Below, one piece after another: positions 1 through 11,153 of a stretch of DNA of 64,000 nt. The position numbers and the translations under genes were made by a program. Origin of the DNA: Larix kaempferi (Eukaryota; Streptophyta; Pinopsida; Pinales; Pinaceae). The DNA is taken from assembly GCA_027924585.1 (NCBI GenBank), contig BSBM01001436.1:868001-932000 (forward strand), written 5' to 3'. The notes below the pieces were generated by a model that was not told where the DNA came from, searched no databases, and worked only from the letters and a program-made list of their open reading frames with translations. The number at the start of each line of letters is the position of its first letter. Within the stretch, counting starts at the first letter, position 1.

Positions 1-1330
1 ACCATAAGGTGGAGGTTTTCCACCACCGAGGGGTGGCCCTCCGCCTCCGCCTGAAGTGGGAGGGTCTCCACCTCCACCGCCATGGGGGTGGGCCATGATA
101 GCCGGAATGAGGTGGTCCTCCACTAGAAGGTAGAGGTTCGCCTCCTCCAGAATTGTGTGTGTGCCCGCTACCTCAAATGGGAGGTGGGGGTGGACCAAAC
201 GTCTGTGGTGGAACTTGAGGAACTGTAGGTGGGGGTCCATGTTGTAAAACATTTTGCTGCCCCCATAGAGTGTATGGATTTCTGGGATAAGGTATCCCGT
301 AGAGTGCATTTCTGGGATTGAGTTGTCCCGACACAGGGTTAAGATAACCTGGATACACTTGAATCCATGGTGGTTGAATTACATTGGATGGTCCCCCAAC
401 ATGGGATAATCCCGTAGTGGAAGGTCTGACAGTTAAGGAATTTCCAATGGAAGGACTGATGGGAACTCCTCCTTCAGTATTATGGTTAAGAGACGGGGGT
501 TGCCTCCCAGCAACAACTTGTTAACCAATGTAAAGGTTGACCCAACATAGGTTGTTGATTATCTACTGTAGGATTAACATTACATGTAAGGAAGGTAGGG
601 GGTAAAGAGTATCCTCCCCACTAGTTTTGAGGGGGCGGAGGAGCAGGTAATGTAGCTGTGGTAGTAACAGGTGTGTTGGACTCTTGTCCTTCAATAGGTT
701 GGGTCATTGGAGGTATAGGAATGGTCTCCTGTTTAGGGGGTATATGTGTAGGATTTGAAGGTTCACCAGACATAGAAGTTGTCACGTGTTGTGTGGATGA
801 TTCCAGTGAGTCAAAATATAAAAAACGACCTGGGAGTGGTTGATAAGGAGGTAACGTCGGGTCTTCTACCCTTTGTGAAAGACTTTGTCTTCGAATTTCA
901 TTATCCATAGTACGTAATCGATCCAAGCGATCACATAGGGGTCCAAAGAGTTCTTCAAGAGTAGGCCAACTGGGTGGGGATGCAACGGCAAAATGAGCCA
1001 CTGGGTGGCCTAGAGATGATGTCCAATAAGATGTGGTTGGACTAACAGCTGCTGCAGGGCCGTCCTGGGGTGGATTTAACCATTTCACCGATCCAGGCTC
1101 TCCCGGTAAAACGAAAGGTAGGTCTTGTGAAGTGGAATTCTGTGCCTATGCTCCCTGTGGGGGGTTGGAGGCAGGTGAATATGGAGGCAACATATGTTCT
1201 CCAATATTCAAAGTAGGGTTTTCTACTTCAGGTGACACGACCGTGGCTTGTGGGTCCATTCTTACCTTCGAAATTACCTCCTCGTTAAGGGGATATTCCG
1301 GTGGTAAGTTCTGAATCCTATCGAACCTTC
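1..1330 (-). pseudogene. T2 gag N-terminal region (Ty3/gypsy), broken
   Basis: The minus strand encodes a Pro-rich gag N-terminus. The longest open piece is 621-1088 (155 codons), which ends in a PAPPPPQN stretch; a second piece at 173-358 contains LNPRNALYGIPYPRNPYTLW and a poly-Pro end. Both have close counterparts in T1 gag (4,596-4,856 and 4,968-5,220). At least two in-frame stops and a frameshift separate the pieces. Near base 1 the sequence becomes Gly/Pro-rich, as in T1. The capsid-type domain and pol lie outside the window. Confidence 0.75.
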
Positions 1331-3486
1331 TCCAAGGAAAGTCAGCCAGAGTGACTGAAACAAAATTTTCTCCTAGGTCAAGCTAAACAAAAGAAAATCA
1401 GTCCAAAAAAAATCCTACACAAACTAAGGCCGCAAGCAAACTTATGTGATAGGAGTGGATTCAAAAGTCTGGAACCTCACAGGATTGTCAAGGCTTCGCA
1501 ACTCACTATATACCGCAGGGTCCAACAGTAAAATGTGACAAGGAGAATTGGGACCGTACCCTTGCCTGAATACCCGATTACTTGGATAGTACGTGCGTAG
1601 TAATCTCCCTGAGTGTTGTTCTCGGTGTATTGTTCTGCCAAGACGACCAAAGGGTTAACTCAGTTGGTCTCAGGAATCCTAATGGTGTCTCCCGATATAC
1701 GCAAGTTACGTGGGAGCTCAAATCCATAGTGGTGTTGTCTAATGCACAACTGTACGACACGAGACATTCCTATATACTACCGAGTACGTGAAACACCTTT
1801 CGATATACGCCAAGTACTTGGTGGGTATGTGAAAGATCTTCGATATACCCTGTTGGTATGTGAAAGAGCTTCGATACACCGATAAGTACGTGGAAGAATA
1901 CAATACCCCTAAAATACAGTGTTGGAAAGTAATGACAACTGCCACAGTTTACGACGCCGGAACACGTCTCTAACTTACACACAATTTACTAAAAATTTTA
2001 CCCTAGTTCTACCATTAATTTTATCTGGACGGTTAGGTGAATGCATGAGGTGAGTACATAAATGTAAACATAATGCAGGCCCTAACTACATGCAAAAATG
2101 TACTTTTCTTTTGATGAACTCTATGTATGGGAGGGAGAAATTCCTTTCCAAGTGATTTTACCAAAGCAACAAAATGCAACACAATCCCAAATCTATCAAA
2201 TTTGACAAAAAATACTCTTTTCCCTTTTTCCGTTTTTCCAAGCAAAACTCAAAAAATCAACAAGCATGACAACCAAATCTAAACATTTTCTTTTCTCTTT
2301 TCAAATCAAAGCTTAAGAGATGAAAAGAGAGAAATTTCCGACCTAGAACACTCTAACTTTTCAATTTCACTATAATGGCTTAAAACACACAAAAAACCAA
2401 AAAAGCATACAATTCCCAAGCATGGAATCACTTTTGTAAAACTTGATCTCACTCGATTTTTTCAAGAAAATGAATGATTCACAATTTCTGAAAAGTACAA
2501 ATGATTAATTTTCTCTCAAACTTTGCAAAAGACTAATGAATGATGAGTTTCAATGCATGAACCAGTTTCCACCACAATTTTCAAATGCATGTGAAAACAG
2601 TAATAATGATGCACCTTCAATTTTTCGATGATATGCCAAGATAACAACTTGATAAAAATGATATTTTTAAGCACGTAAAATTGAAAATAAAGTTTATTTG
2701 CAGCACTCTAAACACTCAGGAAATCTCAAGAAATTGACAAGCACTCGTATGGACTGAAAACACTTCAAAACACTCAAAACACCCAATCAAACAACTGAAT
2801 GCAAACAAAGCTAAATGACAAGTGCAAAAAAGAAGTTGGGATCAGATCCAACGCAAAGATCATATTAGGTGAGGAGAGGAGGGACGACAAGGTTAAGTGG
2901 ATGAAGGTGGGGGAAGCCAAAGTGTCCACCACTACCAAACTTAAACTTGTTATAAAATGGGACCCAATACAAATCCACACAAAAATCCAAACACTTTCAA
3001 CACATAAATAAAAAAGAAGTCTCTGACTGGATCTTGTAGCATAGAGGGGTTCTGCACACCAAATCAAAAATCAACTCAAAAATGAAGGGGGGATGCACTT
3101 ATGTCAATTTTAACAGATCGACACAGTCTATGTTAATATATAGAGCGACCGTCGCAGGTCAGCAGTGCGGGTATTGCGACGATGTCGTAGGACACTAGTG
3201 GGAAGGTTGCGACGATAACCCAAAAGACAGAGAACATAGATCAAATCAACACTCTGGTTCCACTGCCTAGGTGCGACGAGCGAGATCCAAACTCAAGGGT
3301 CAACAAATATCCAAGAGATGAGCAATAAAATGGTTTAAAGATTGTGAGTACAGAATCATAGGAGGACAATAAACTCTTCAAAGTGAAGATCTGATGGTGA
3401 AAAAGAAGCTGAGGAGGAAAATAAGATGGCTTGCAAAAGAAATCAACTGAAAATGGCATTCAAATTGAAAACTAAAACAATGTTCT
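1331..3486 (-). other. T2 untranslated leader between primer site and gag
   Basis: About 2.1 kb of AT-rich sequence without a coding pattern lies between the primer-binding-like site and gag of T2. Around 1,735-1,905 a phrase containing 'cgatatac' and 'gtacgtg' recurs four or five times as short degenerate repeats. Near 3,150-3,230 there are several 'gtcgcagg/gcgacgatg' words that also occur in the U3 of the family LTR. The small ORFs here show no protein-like composition and I do not call them genes. Confidence 0.55.
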
Positions 3487-3504
3487 TCCCCACTATGGTC
3501 GCCA
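3487..3504 (-). promoter_or_regulatory. T2 primer-binding-like site
   Basis: Immediately inside the 5' LTR of T2, after a short A-run, the minus strand reads TGGCGACCATAGTGGGG. It starts with TGG, as a site complementary to a tRNA 3' CCA end must, and has the general look of plant gypsy primer sites of the TGGCGCC/TGGCGAC type. I cannot assign the tRNA. Confidence 0.5.
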
Positions 3505-3512
3505 AATTTTTT

Positions 3513-4398
3513 TGATGGACAATCTACCAAGAGCAGACTCAAGGCCTAATCTCCCTAGCTCAATGTAAGACTAGAACAAATGAGACAGAATAGAAATAAC
3601 TTTCCTAGATCTAGTTAGAGATCAAGTAGATAGATGCCTTACCTTTCAGATCATTGATCCTGTTCCCTTGATGTTGTTCCAAGCTTTATGGTCTTCAGAT
3701 CTCAACTGCAAAACCCATTAAGACATACAGAACAACACAAGTTGTAAAATGCATCTAAACAATAACATATCTAAGTAAGCAGTTAAGCAGGAAAACTACA
3801 CAAACATCATCAATGAAACAACATTTGGTGGAAAGCATTTATATTACTGTATAAAAGGGAAAGTACATAGAAGGAAGTCATTACAACCCAGGCTTAATGT
3901 AGCAATCCTTCTCCAACCAAGCCAATGCCAAAGCCTCCCAAGGAAGTATGAGTCTCCCAATAGGTGAGTAAGGATCTCTGAAGCTAATTTCACCAGCATG
4001 TACATGCCATATACTTCCTCGCTTTGGAATGGGAATGAGATTCACTTATATAGGACTAAGAGGATAGGGTAGGTTGAGATATGGTAGGAGAGAGGATAGG
4101 GATCCCACCAAAGGGCTAGGGAACTGAATTCCAGCTCCCCTATAGGCTAGGGATAGGGATCCACATCACCCAGCTTCAAGAATGGGCTCGAAGATGCTCT
4201 TTTATCCAACTAACTGACATCGTTGCAGGATGCAGTAGGACAACCTGCAACATCCCAGGTTGCATTAGGATGTCCTGCGACGACCTCTCAAAACCTAGTA
4301 GAAAAAGGTTTGAATCTCTTCCAAGTTGATGACTTAGTCAAAGGAACTTCAGGGAATGTTTACACTGACTATCATGATGGAAAGATTTAGGTGTAACA
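3513..4398 (-). repeat. T-family LTR, 5' LTR of T2 (886 bp)
   Basis: On the minus strand it starts TGTTACACC and ends ATTGTCCATCA, so it has TG...CA termini. It is the reverse complement of 14,804-15,692 along its whole length, with scattered differences. It contains a TATA box at 4045-4053 (minus) and Cys/Gly-codon-like 'gcaacctg' repeats in U3. The primer-binding-like site follows at 3504. The orientation and position identify it as the 5' LTR of a minus-strand element. Confidence 0.8.
4045..4053 (-). promoter_or_regulatory. TATA box in T2 LTR
   Basis: The minus strand reads CTATATAAG inside CCTATATAAGTGAA. The same word stands at the equivalent place in the T1 LTR (15,148). It probably sets the start of the retroelement transcript. 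Confidence 0.6.
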
Positions 4399-4440
4399 CA
4401 TCCCCACCTAGTGGGACTACTCTAGACAACCCTCTAGCAC

Positions 4441-6950
4441 CTTATTGGGAACAATTGTCTCGATTTCGTACTATGGCTGAGGGGTTTCAAAGAAAAATTC
4501 TTTTATGAAGGGTTGAAGACCCGACATTACCACCTTATCAACTACTCCCAATTCATTATTTATCTTTTGACTCACTAGAATCATCCACACAACACGTGAC
4601 CACTTATGAATCTGGCCAATCCTCAACTCCTACACATACACCCCCTAGACAGGAGACCAGTCATATACCTCTAACGACCCAACCTGTTGAAGGACAACAG
4701 TCCAACACACCTATTACTACCACGGTTACATTACCTATTCCTCCCCCACCTCAAAACTCGCAGGGAGGATACTCTTTACCCCCTACCTTCCTTACAGGTA
4801 ATGTTAATCCTACAGTAGATAATCAACAAACCCATGTTGGGTCAACCCTTGACTAGTGGTCAACAAGTTGCTGCTGGGGGGGAACCCCGTCTCTTAACCA
4901 TAATACTGGAGGAGGAGTTCCCATCGGTCCTTCTGTTGGAAATTCCTTACCTCTTGGACCTTCCACTATGGGATTAGCCCATGTTGGGGGACCATCCAAT
5001 GTAATTCAACCACCATGGAGTCAAGCGTATCTAGGTTATCTTAACCTTGTGTCGGGAAAACTCAATCCAAGAAATGCACTCTACAGGATACCTTATCCCG
5101 AAAATCCATACACTCTATGGGGGCAGCAAAATTTTTTACAACATGGACCCCCACTTACAGTCCCTCAAGTCCCACCCCCACCATTTGGTCCACCCCCACC
5201 TCCCAGTAGAGGCGGCAGGCCCACACACAATTCCGGAGGAGGCGGACCTCGACCTTCTAGTGGAAGACTACCTCATTCTGGAAACTACGGACCACCCCCC
5301 TTGGCGGTGGCGGTGGAGGCCCTCCCTGTTCAGGTGGAGGTGGAGGGCCACCCCCTCAGTGGTGGAGGACCCCCACCTTATGGTGGAGGACCATCCCATC
5401 CTGGTGGTGGTGGTGGAGGACCATCCCATCCTGGTGGTGGTGGTGGAGGACCATCCCATCCTGGTGGCGGTGGTGGAGGACCCTCCTATCCTGGTGGAGG
5501 CGGAGGAGGTGGCCCTTACCCTTTCAGCGGGGCCGGTGGAGCACCACCTCCTCCCGACGGAGGCGGTGGTGGTCCACATTATCTCGGTGGAGGCGGTGGA
5601 GGTCCATCCTATCCCTGTGGCGGCGGTGGACCTCCCCATTTGGAGGTGGCCCACCCTCTTTTGGCAGTGGCAGCGGGCCCCCACTTTATGGTAATGGCCC
5701 ACCTTATTATGGTAATGGACCACCATATTATGGTGGTGTACGTAATTATGGTCCGGGTGACATACCCCCTTATGGCTAGTTTCCTCCAGGAACACCCTAC
5801 AACTAGTCGATTCAAGGTCCTACCGGTCCATACATGCCTTATCAGTACTATCATTACCCCCAACTGAACCAACAACTGTCGTTTTTGGCTATGTTGGACC
5901 TTCCCAACCTGTCTCGTATGACGAATGATCCCATCTTCCATGGGCATAGCTAGCCACCCATTCCGATTAAGTTACCATCAAATATCCCCAAATTTGATGG
6001 CAAGCCTAGTGAGGATCCCAAAAACCATGTGATGACATACCACTTATGGTGTTCATCCAACTCCTTGATGGATGACTCGATCGGTCTTAGGTTATTTCAA
6101 TGGACTCTCACTAGCCCAGCGGCAAAGTGGTACATTGAACTACCACCCAATTCTTTTCCATATTTCCGATCTCTTGCTATGTCATTTTTGACCCACTTCA
6201 AGTTACCCATCTGCTATGATACTGGTACAGACTTATTGACCTCCCTTCGCCAGAACACTGCCATCATATTTCAAATCATATTCATGAATGGCGGCGAAGA
6301 TGACGTCATGTTAAGGTTCATATTCCTGACCAACTCTTAGTTGACTGGTTCACAAAGTCACTTTTACACGTCGTAGCTCAAGACGTAGCTATGGGAGGAG
6401 CCATCACTGAGGAACAGGCTGTTTCCCGTGCCCATTACTTAGACTTGGTCTATGCATAATCTGGCACATTGTATGAAATTTTTCCTGACGCACCTTGCCC
6501 TACGTATGATCCCACGAAACCACCCAAGGGACCATAGGCCGATGGCATCATTGGTTCCCTCGCTTCCTAGCCTTCTATTCAAATTGGTGGATTTTCAAAC
6601 ACCCAAGGTTCTTCTCCATCACCACCACAAGCTGGAAACAACACTACCAAGTCCACCACTCCCGCCTCCACCGAAGAGGTGAATTCTGTGCAATCAGCTT
6701 CATCTCAGACATCCGGTGGTAATAAGAAGATCAAAGGGAAACCTAAGAAATATTCTAACCAATAGGAGCCCAAGCCCACTCAGGAAGACACCAAACAGAA
6801 GAGGAAGTTGGAGTATCCTTGTTTTCAATGCAGTGGAGACCATTTCTCAAAAGAATGTCCCCACCGAGACGAAGTTCAAAAGTTTCTCAAAGGAAACTCT
6901 ACTACCGCAGTTCTCAACGATCCCTTCCCTACTTAGAACCAACAACTAAT
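4441..6950 (+). pseudogene. T1 gag (Ty3/gypsy capsid/nucleocapsid), broken
   Basis: The gag is spread over three frames. A Pro-rich N-terminal part (4,441-4,856) is followed by a long Gly/Pro-rich segment (4,968-5,780) with GGGGGGPSHP-type repeats. The retrotransposon capsid domain lies at about 5,970-6,340 and contains IPKFDGKPSEDPKNHV and AAKWYIELP. A zinc knuckle CFQCSGDHFSKECP (Cys-X2-Cys-X3-His-X4-Cys) lies near 6,821-6,862. Stops occur at 4,854, near 6,338 and at several later places. The role would be particle assembly and RNA packaging; this copy cannot make the full protein. Confidence 0.8.
5376..5660 (+). repeat. Gly/Pro-rich coding tandem repeat in T1 gag
   Basis: A unit of about 30 bp, GGACCATCCCATCCTGG followed by a GGT/GGA run, is repeated nearly perfectly three to four times at 5,388-5,510. 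It then degrades into related GGN-rich units up to about 5,660. In frame it encodes PSHPGGGGGG repeats. T2 has the same kind of sequence at its left edge (minus strand), so the repeat is a family trait that changes length by slippage. Confidence 0.75.
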
Positions 6951-7413
6951 CACACACACCTCTCCTTCCCAAGGAGAAGCATCCTCCACCACGCATGTTC
7001 TCATGATGCATAGTGAGACCATCAACTTGAACATGCGTTCTCGTTCATGTGACTCCGTCTCACTGAAGGAACCCGTTGGAAGTAATACTGAAAAAGCTTC
7101 CACTTTGATTCCTGACGTCACCATACCACATGCTTCTCTCACCATTGAGAAGCCCTCTTTAGGGTCAGTGTTGCGTCCGCCCAAGAGCATGATTCGAAAA
7201 GCTATTTTCAATCCCAATGCTCGGGCCGCTCAGAACTACAATATTGTATAGGACCTAGCATAATATCCTTGTGATATGTCGACGCTTGAGGTCTTGCAGA
7301 ACTGCCCCAACCAGTGCAAGAATCTCCTCGCTGCCATCGGCACGGTTGATCCGGATTCTTCGAATACCATCATGTTCCGGCTGGAATAATTTAAGCCAAG
7401 GCTTTCCCATCAG

Positions 7414-8226
7414 TTGGTATTTCAAGTTTCCACAAACATTACTGGGAATACAATCCATTGTACCATCTTGGACGAAGGTGCCTCTACTTCAGTCATGTCA
7501 ATTTCATGTTGGAGAGCCATTGGCTCTCCCGAGTTGAACCGTTCTCCCGCCACCTTGAAAGCATTTGATGGACGTGGCTTTCAACCTCATGGGTTGTTAC
7601 AAGCCTTAGCAGTCGAGTTGGGGGGCAAGAACGCAACCATTAACGTGGAAGTGGTTGCTGCCCCATTAGATTATAATATTTTGCTTGGTCATAATTGGTT
7701 TTACACCATGACTATGGTCGCATCATCTGTCTTCCGCATAGTACAATTCCCCCATCAGGGCCGAATTGTTATTGTCGACCAACTGGATTTCTGTACACCT
7801 GACACCGCTACTCATCCGGATGATAATGTTCCATTACTTGGACAATCTTCACATCCCTATGAGAGTGTGGGGGTTGTCCTCATTAAGGACTCATCCCTTA
7901 TGGGCGTTTTTCCAACCTCGGATCCCCCAAATCATGTTGCCATGGTGAACATGATCTCCTCTTGGATTTCATCTTGCCCCAACTCTACTGATCAATGGAT
8001 TGTACCTGATGAATCCACCACACACTTGATTGGAGACACTTTGCCTCTCTCACCCGCTGAACTCACTTACGAGGCTATCCAGTCAGCTCCGGAGGACCAC
8101 TTAGCTGTGGCCTCCACCTCCCGTTCTCTACAGCGGACATCATCCCTACCTGATCCTCTGCTCCGTACTTTTCACTTTGATGAGTCCATTATGAAAATTA
8201 TGAGTGCAGATGACCCTCCGTGGTAA
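7414..8226 (+). pseudogene. T1 aspartic protease region
   Basis: A 270-codon open stretch holds a retropepsin-like domain. The active-site segment reads ILDEGASTSVMS, so the usual D-S/T-G is D-E-G. A second typical motif, NILLGHNW, closes the domain near residue 95. The rest links to RT and has no recognised domain. Upstream it continues the gag frame through several stops. It would process Gag-Pol. The changed active-site neighbour (E for S/T) and the flanking stops make activity doubtful. Confidence 0.7.
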
Positions 8227-9990
8227 GACCTCCATCATCGATCATCTTTCCTTCCTTCATTGGATATTGTGGAGAATAGCATCACCACCATCTTTACACC
8301 GTATGTCTACCCTAAATCTCAGTCCTCGATATTTACATGTCAAATGGACTCTGAAGGCAACTTGGTCAACATTGAGCCTACCATTTCGATCGACATATCA
8401 GTTAATCCTGGTGTAGTGGAACACATTCGTTTAGGCCAGAAGTGTTCCCCTAAAGAGATTACAACATTCATGGCCTTGTTCAAGCAATTTCAAGATGTGT
8501 TTACTTGGACCTATGAGGAGATTCCTGGGATAGACCCCACTATTGTTTCACACACGATTCAAACCTATCCTAACACTAAACCAGTCTAACAGAAGTTGCG
8601 ACCGGTGCACCCCCGAAAGACTGTAGCAATCAAGGCAGAGATTGAAAAGCTCCTGAAAGCCGGTTTTATCTACCCTGTCCCGTTGACAGAATGAGTCTCA
8701 AACATCGTCCTTGTAGCTAAAAAAAAGGATACCATTCATGTCTGCATCGATTCTCGGGATCTCAACAAGGCTTGTCCTAAGGACAATTACCCGACTCCCT
8801 TTATTGACCAGATCATTGACAATTGTGCTAGAAGTGTCATTTTCTCTTTCATGGATGGCTTTTCCGGCTACAACCAAATTGAGATCCACCCGCTGATCAA
8901 CACAAGACAACTTTCATCTGTCCTTGGGGTATGTTTGCGTATCACAAACTCCCTTTGGGTCTTAAAAATGCTAGTGCCACATTCCAGCGGGCCATGTTGT
9001 ATTCCTTTCATGACCTGAAGGACTTTGTGGAACCTTACTTGGACGATCTACTTGCCCATTCAGGGCAGCGCGAGTACCACATTGACCATCTGACGATGGT
9101 ATTCCTCAAATGTAGGCGGTATAACATCTGCCTGAACCCTCACAAGTGTATCTTTTGTGTCAAGTCTGGATGCCTCCTTGGTTTCATTGTCTTGAAAGAT
9201 GGGATCCACATTGATCCCTTGAAGGTGGCAGCCATCGTCGCTCTCCCACCTCCCACTGACATCACGAAACTTCAAAGTTTGCAAGGGAAGGAAAATTATT
9301 TAAGGAGTTTTGTCTGTAATTTTGTGCAAAATATGTTGGGCTACATGAGATTGATGAAGAAGGATGTCCCATTCATATGGGATGACCAAGCTCAAAGATC
9401 TTTTGAAAGCCTAAAAAATGCTATTACGCATGCCCTTGTGCTCCAGCCGCCCAATTACTACAAGGATTATATCATTTATCTTGCCGCTTCTGCCACCACG
9501 ATCGCCATGGTCTTGGTACAAGAAGATAGCAACGCCCAGGAACATGTGATATATTACTTAAGTAAGGGTCTCATTGACACTGAAACTCATTACTCACATG
9601 TTGAGAAACTCTCTCTCGTGGCAGTTATTGCCGTCCAAAAGTTCTGACATTAAATCTTGCTTCGCACCACCACCATCATCGCCGAATCGAACCCCATGTA
9701 CCATGTTTTGACACGTCAGGTGCTTGGGGGCAAGTATTCACACTAGATCTTGATACTGCAGGAATTTGATCTCCTATTCTAAAAGGATAAGTCTAAAAAG
9801 TCTTTGGTGTTTCCCGAGCTGATCTGTGATCTTTCCTATACTGATGTCGAATTTGATCCCAATGATTCTCTCCTAGACGAATCATTGTTCCTCATCAGCA
9901 CACCCAATCCATGGTATGGAGATATCACTTTATTTCTTTAGACCCAACATTTCAACCCCCAACTCTCTCAGGACGACTGTTATCGAATAC
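8227..9990 (+). pseudogene. T1 reverse transcriptase and RNase H (Ty3/gypsy)
   Basis: RT begins around 8,590 and includes IHVCIDSRDLNKACPKDNYP and FMDGFSGYNQIEIHP (to about 8,890). A frameshift near 8,900 moves the rest to the frame of 8,931-9,647. That part has KLPLGLKNASATFQRAM and the catalytic YLDDLLAHS, then the RNase H region (IIYLAASATTIAMVLVQED, HYSHVEKLSLVAV). In-frame stops occur near 8,587, 8,692 and after 9,647. The RT active-site aspartates are intact, but the reading frame is not. Confidence 0.85.
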
Positions 9991-10862
9991 GCCACCATGC
10001 AAAGTATTGCCTAATCATTAGTGATACCTTGTATCGTCGTGGTATTGATTCTATTCTTCGACGTTGTCTCACCCATGAGGAGGATGAACACATCTTAAAT
10101 GACTATCATGTTGGGGCGTGTGGTAGTCATCTCTCTGGGATGGCTACATCCCAGAAGATACTTCGCGCGGGATATTTTGTCCATCTATCTTTAAGGATTG
10201 TATCGAGGCCGTCAAAACATGTCCTCCATGCCAGCACTTTCAAACTAAAAAGCTCACCCACCCAGCCCCATTACACCCAGTTATTACCATTGGCCCCTTC
10301 GCTAAATGGGGCATTGACTTCATGCACTGTAAGCCTACCTCGGTCGGGGGGCATGGTTATGTCATAGTAGCCGTGGATTACTTTAGAAAGTGGGCCGAGG
10401 CTATGCCTACATACACGGACGAAGGAAAAACCGCTGCACTCTTCATGTTCAATCATGTTATAGCGCAGTTCCGAGTTCCTCAAGCTATAGTCACCGACCA
10501 TGGTTCTCACTTCATGAACCACATGGTTGATGAATTGAGCACTAGATTGGGTTTTCGCCATGAAAACTCAACACCATACTACCCGCAGTCCAATGGACAA
10601 GTAGAGGCCATTAACAAGGTCTTGAAAACCATGATCCGACACATGGTGGGTACGCACAAGTACAACTGGCACAACATGCTCTTTTCTGCACTATGGGATT
10701 ATCGAACTTCCGTCAAGACCACCACTGTATTTATCCCCTTCCAATTAGTTTATGGATTGGAGGTAGTCCTACTGATAGAGTGTGAGATTCCGTCCCTCAA
10801 ACTCATAGTTGAAATTCTCCCTAACACTACTGCCGAGGAAGAATGCTTCCTCCACCTGGTAC
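9991..10862 (+). pseudogene. T1 integrase (Ty3/gypsy), C-terminus missing
   Basis: The zinc-binding N-terminal domain is visible (HVGACGSHLSGMATSQKILRAGYF, then CPPCQ in another frame). The rve core domain follows at 10,310-10,800 with the D-D-E triad in VAVDYFRKWAEAMP, VTDHGSHF and NGQVEAINKVLK. Family members usually continue for 100 or more residues after ECEIPSLKL. Here the similarity stops near 10,862 and unrelated AT-rich sequence begins. A frameshift near 10,190-10,320 separates the zinc domain from the core. Confidence 0.85.
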
Positions 10863-11153
10863 TTTGCACACACATAACATATTCATGAACTGTAAAAGGA
10901 GAAATAACATGTAAATAATTCATTGTATAAGCAAACACGTAAACAAGATCACATCAATCATCCATTAAAACACATAATGTATAAAGCCACCAAAATGTCT
11001 GTATATATATAAATCGAGATAAAGTAATGCTGATAAAAAATCTGAAGCACGATGGCTTTCAGTGAGTCTATACAAAATCTGAAGCCTGATAGCTTTCACT
11101 AGTACAAAATATGAGGCTAACAAGCTCTCAGTACATACATAATATCACAGGGC

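Larger units (their letters stand above)
1..4398 (-). mobile_element. T2: partial Ty3/gypsy LTR retrotransposon, 5' half
   Basis: Read on the minus strand, this stretch runs LTR (4398 to 3513), primer-binding-like site, a leader of about 2.1 kb and the N-terminal part of gag, which leaves the window at base 1. The gag matches the plus-strand gag of T1 at 4,441-5,300, and the LTR matches 14,804-15,692, so T1 and T2 belong to one family. The outer LTR end at 4398 touches T1 gag sequence directly. The simplest reading is that T2 inserted in reverse orientation into the gag of T1. The far end of T2 is not visible, so the target-site duplication cannot be tested. Confidence 0.8.

Noticed and set aside
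5047-5947. Long ORFs rich in His, Trp and Val overlapping T1 gag on both strands
   Set aside because: They are alternative frames of the Gly/Pro-rich repeat. Only the PSHPGGGGGG frame has a gag counterpart in T2.
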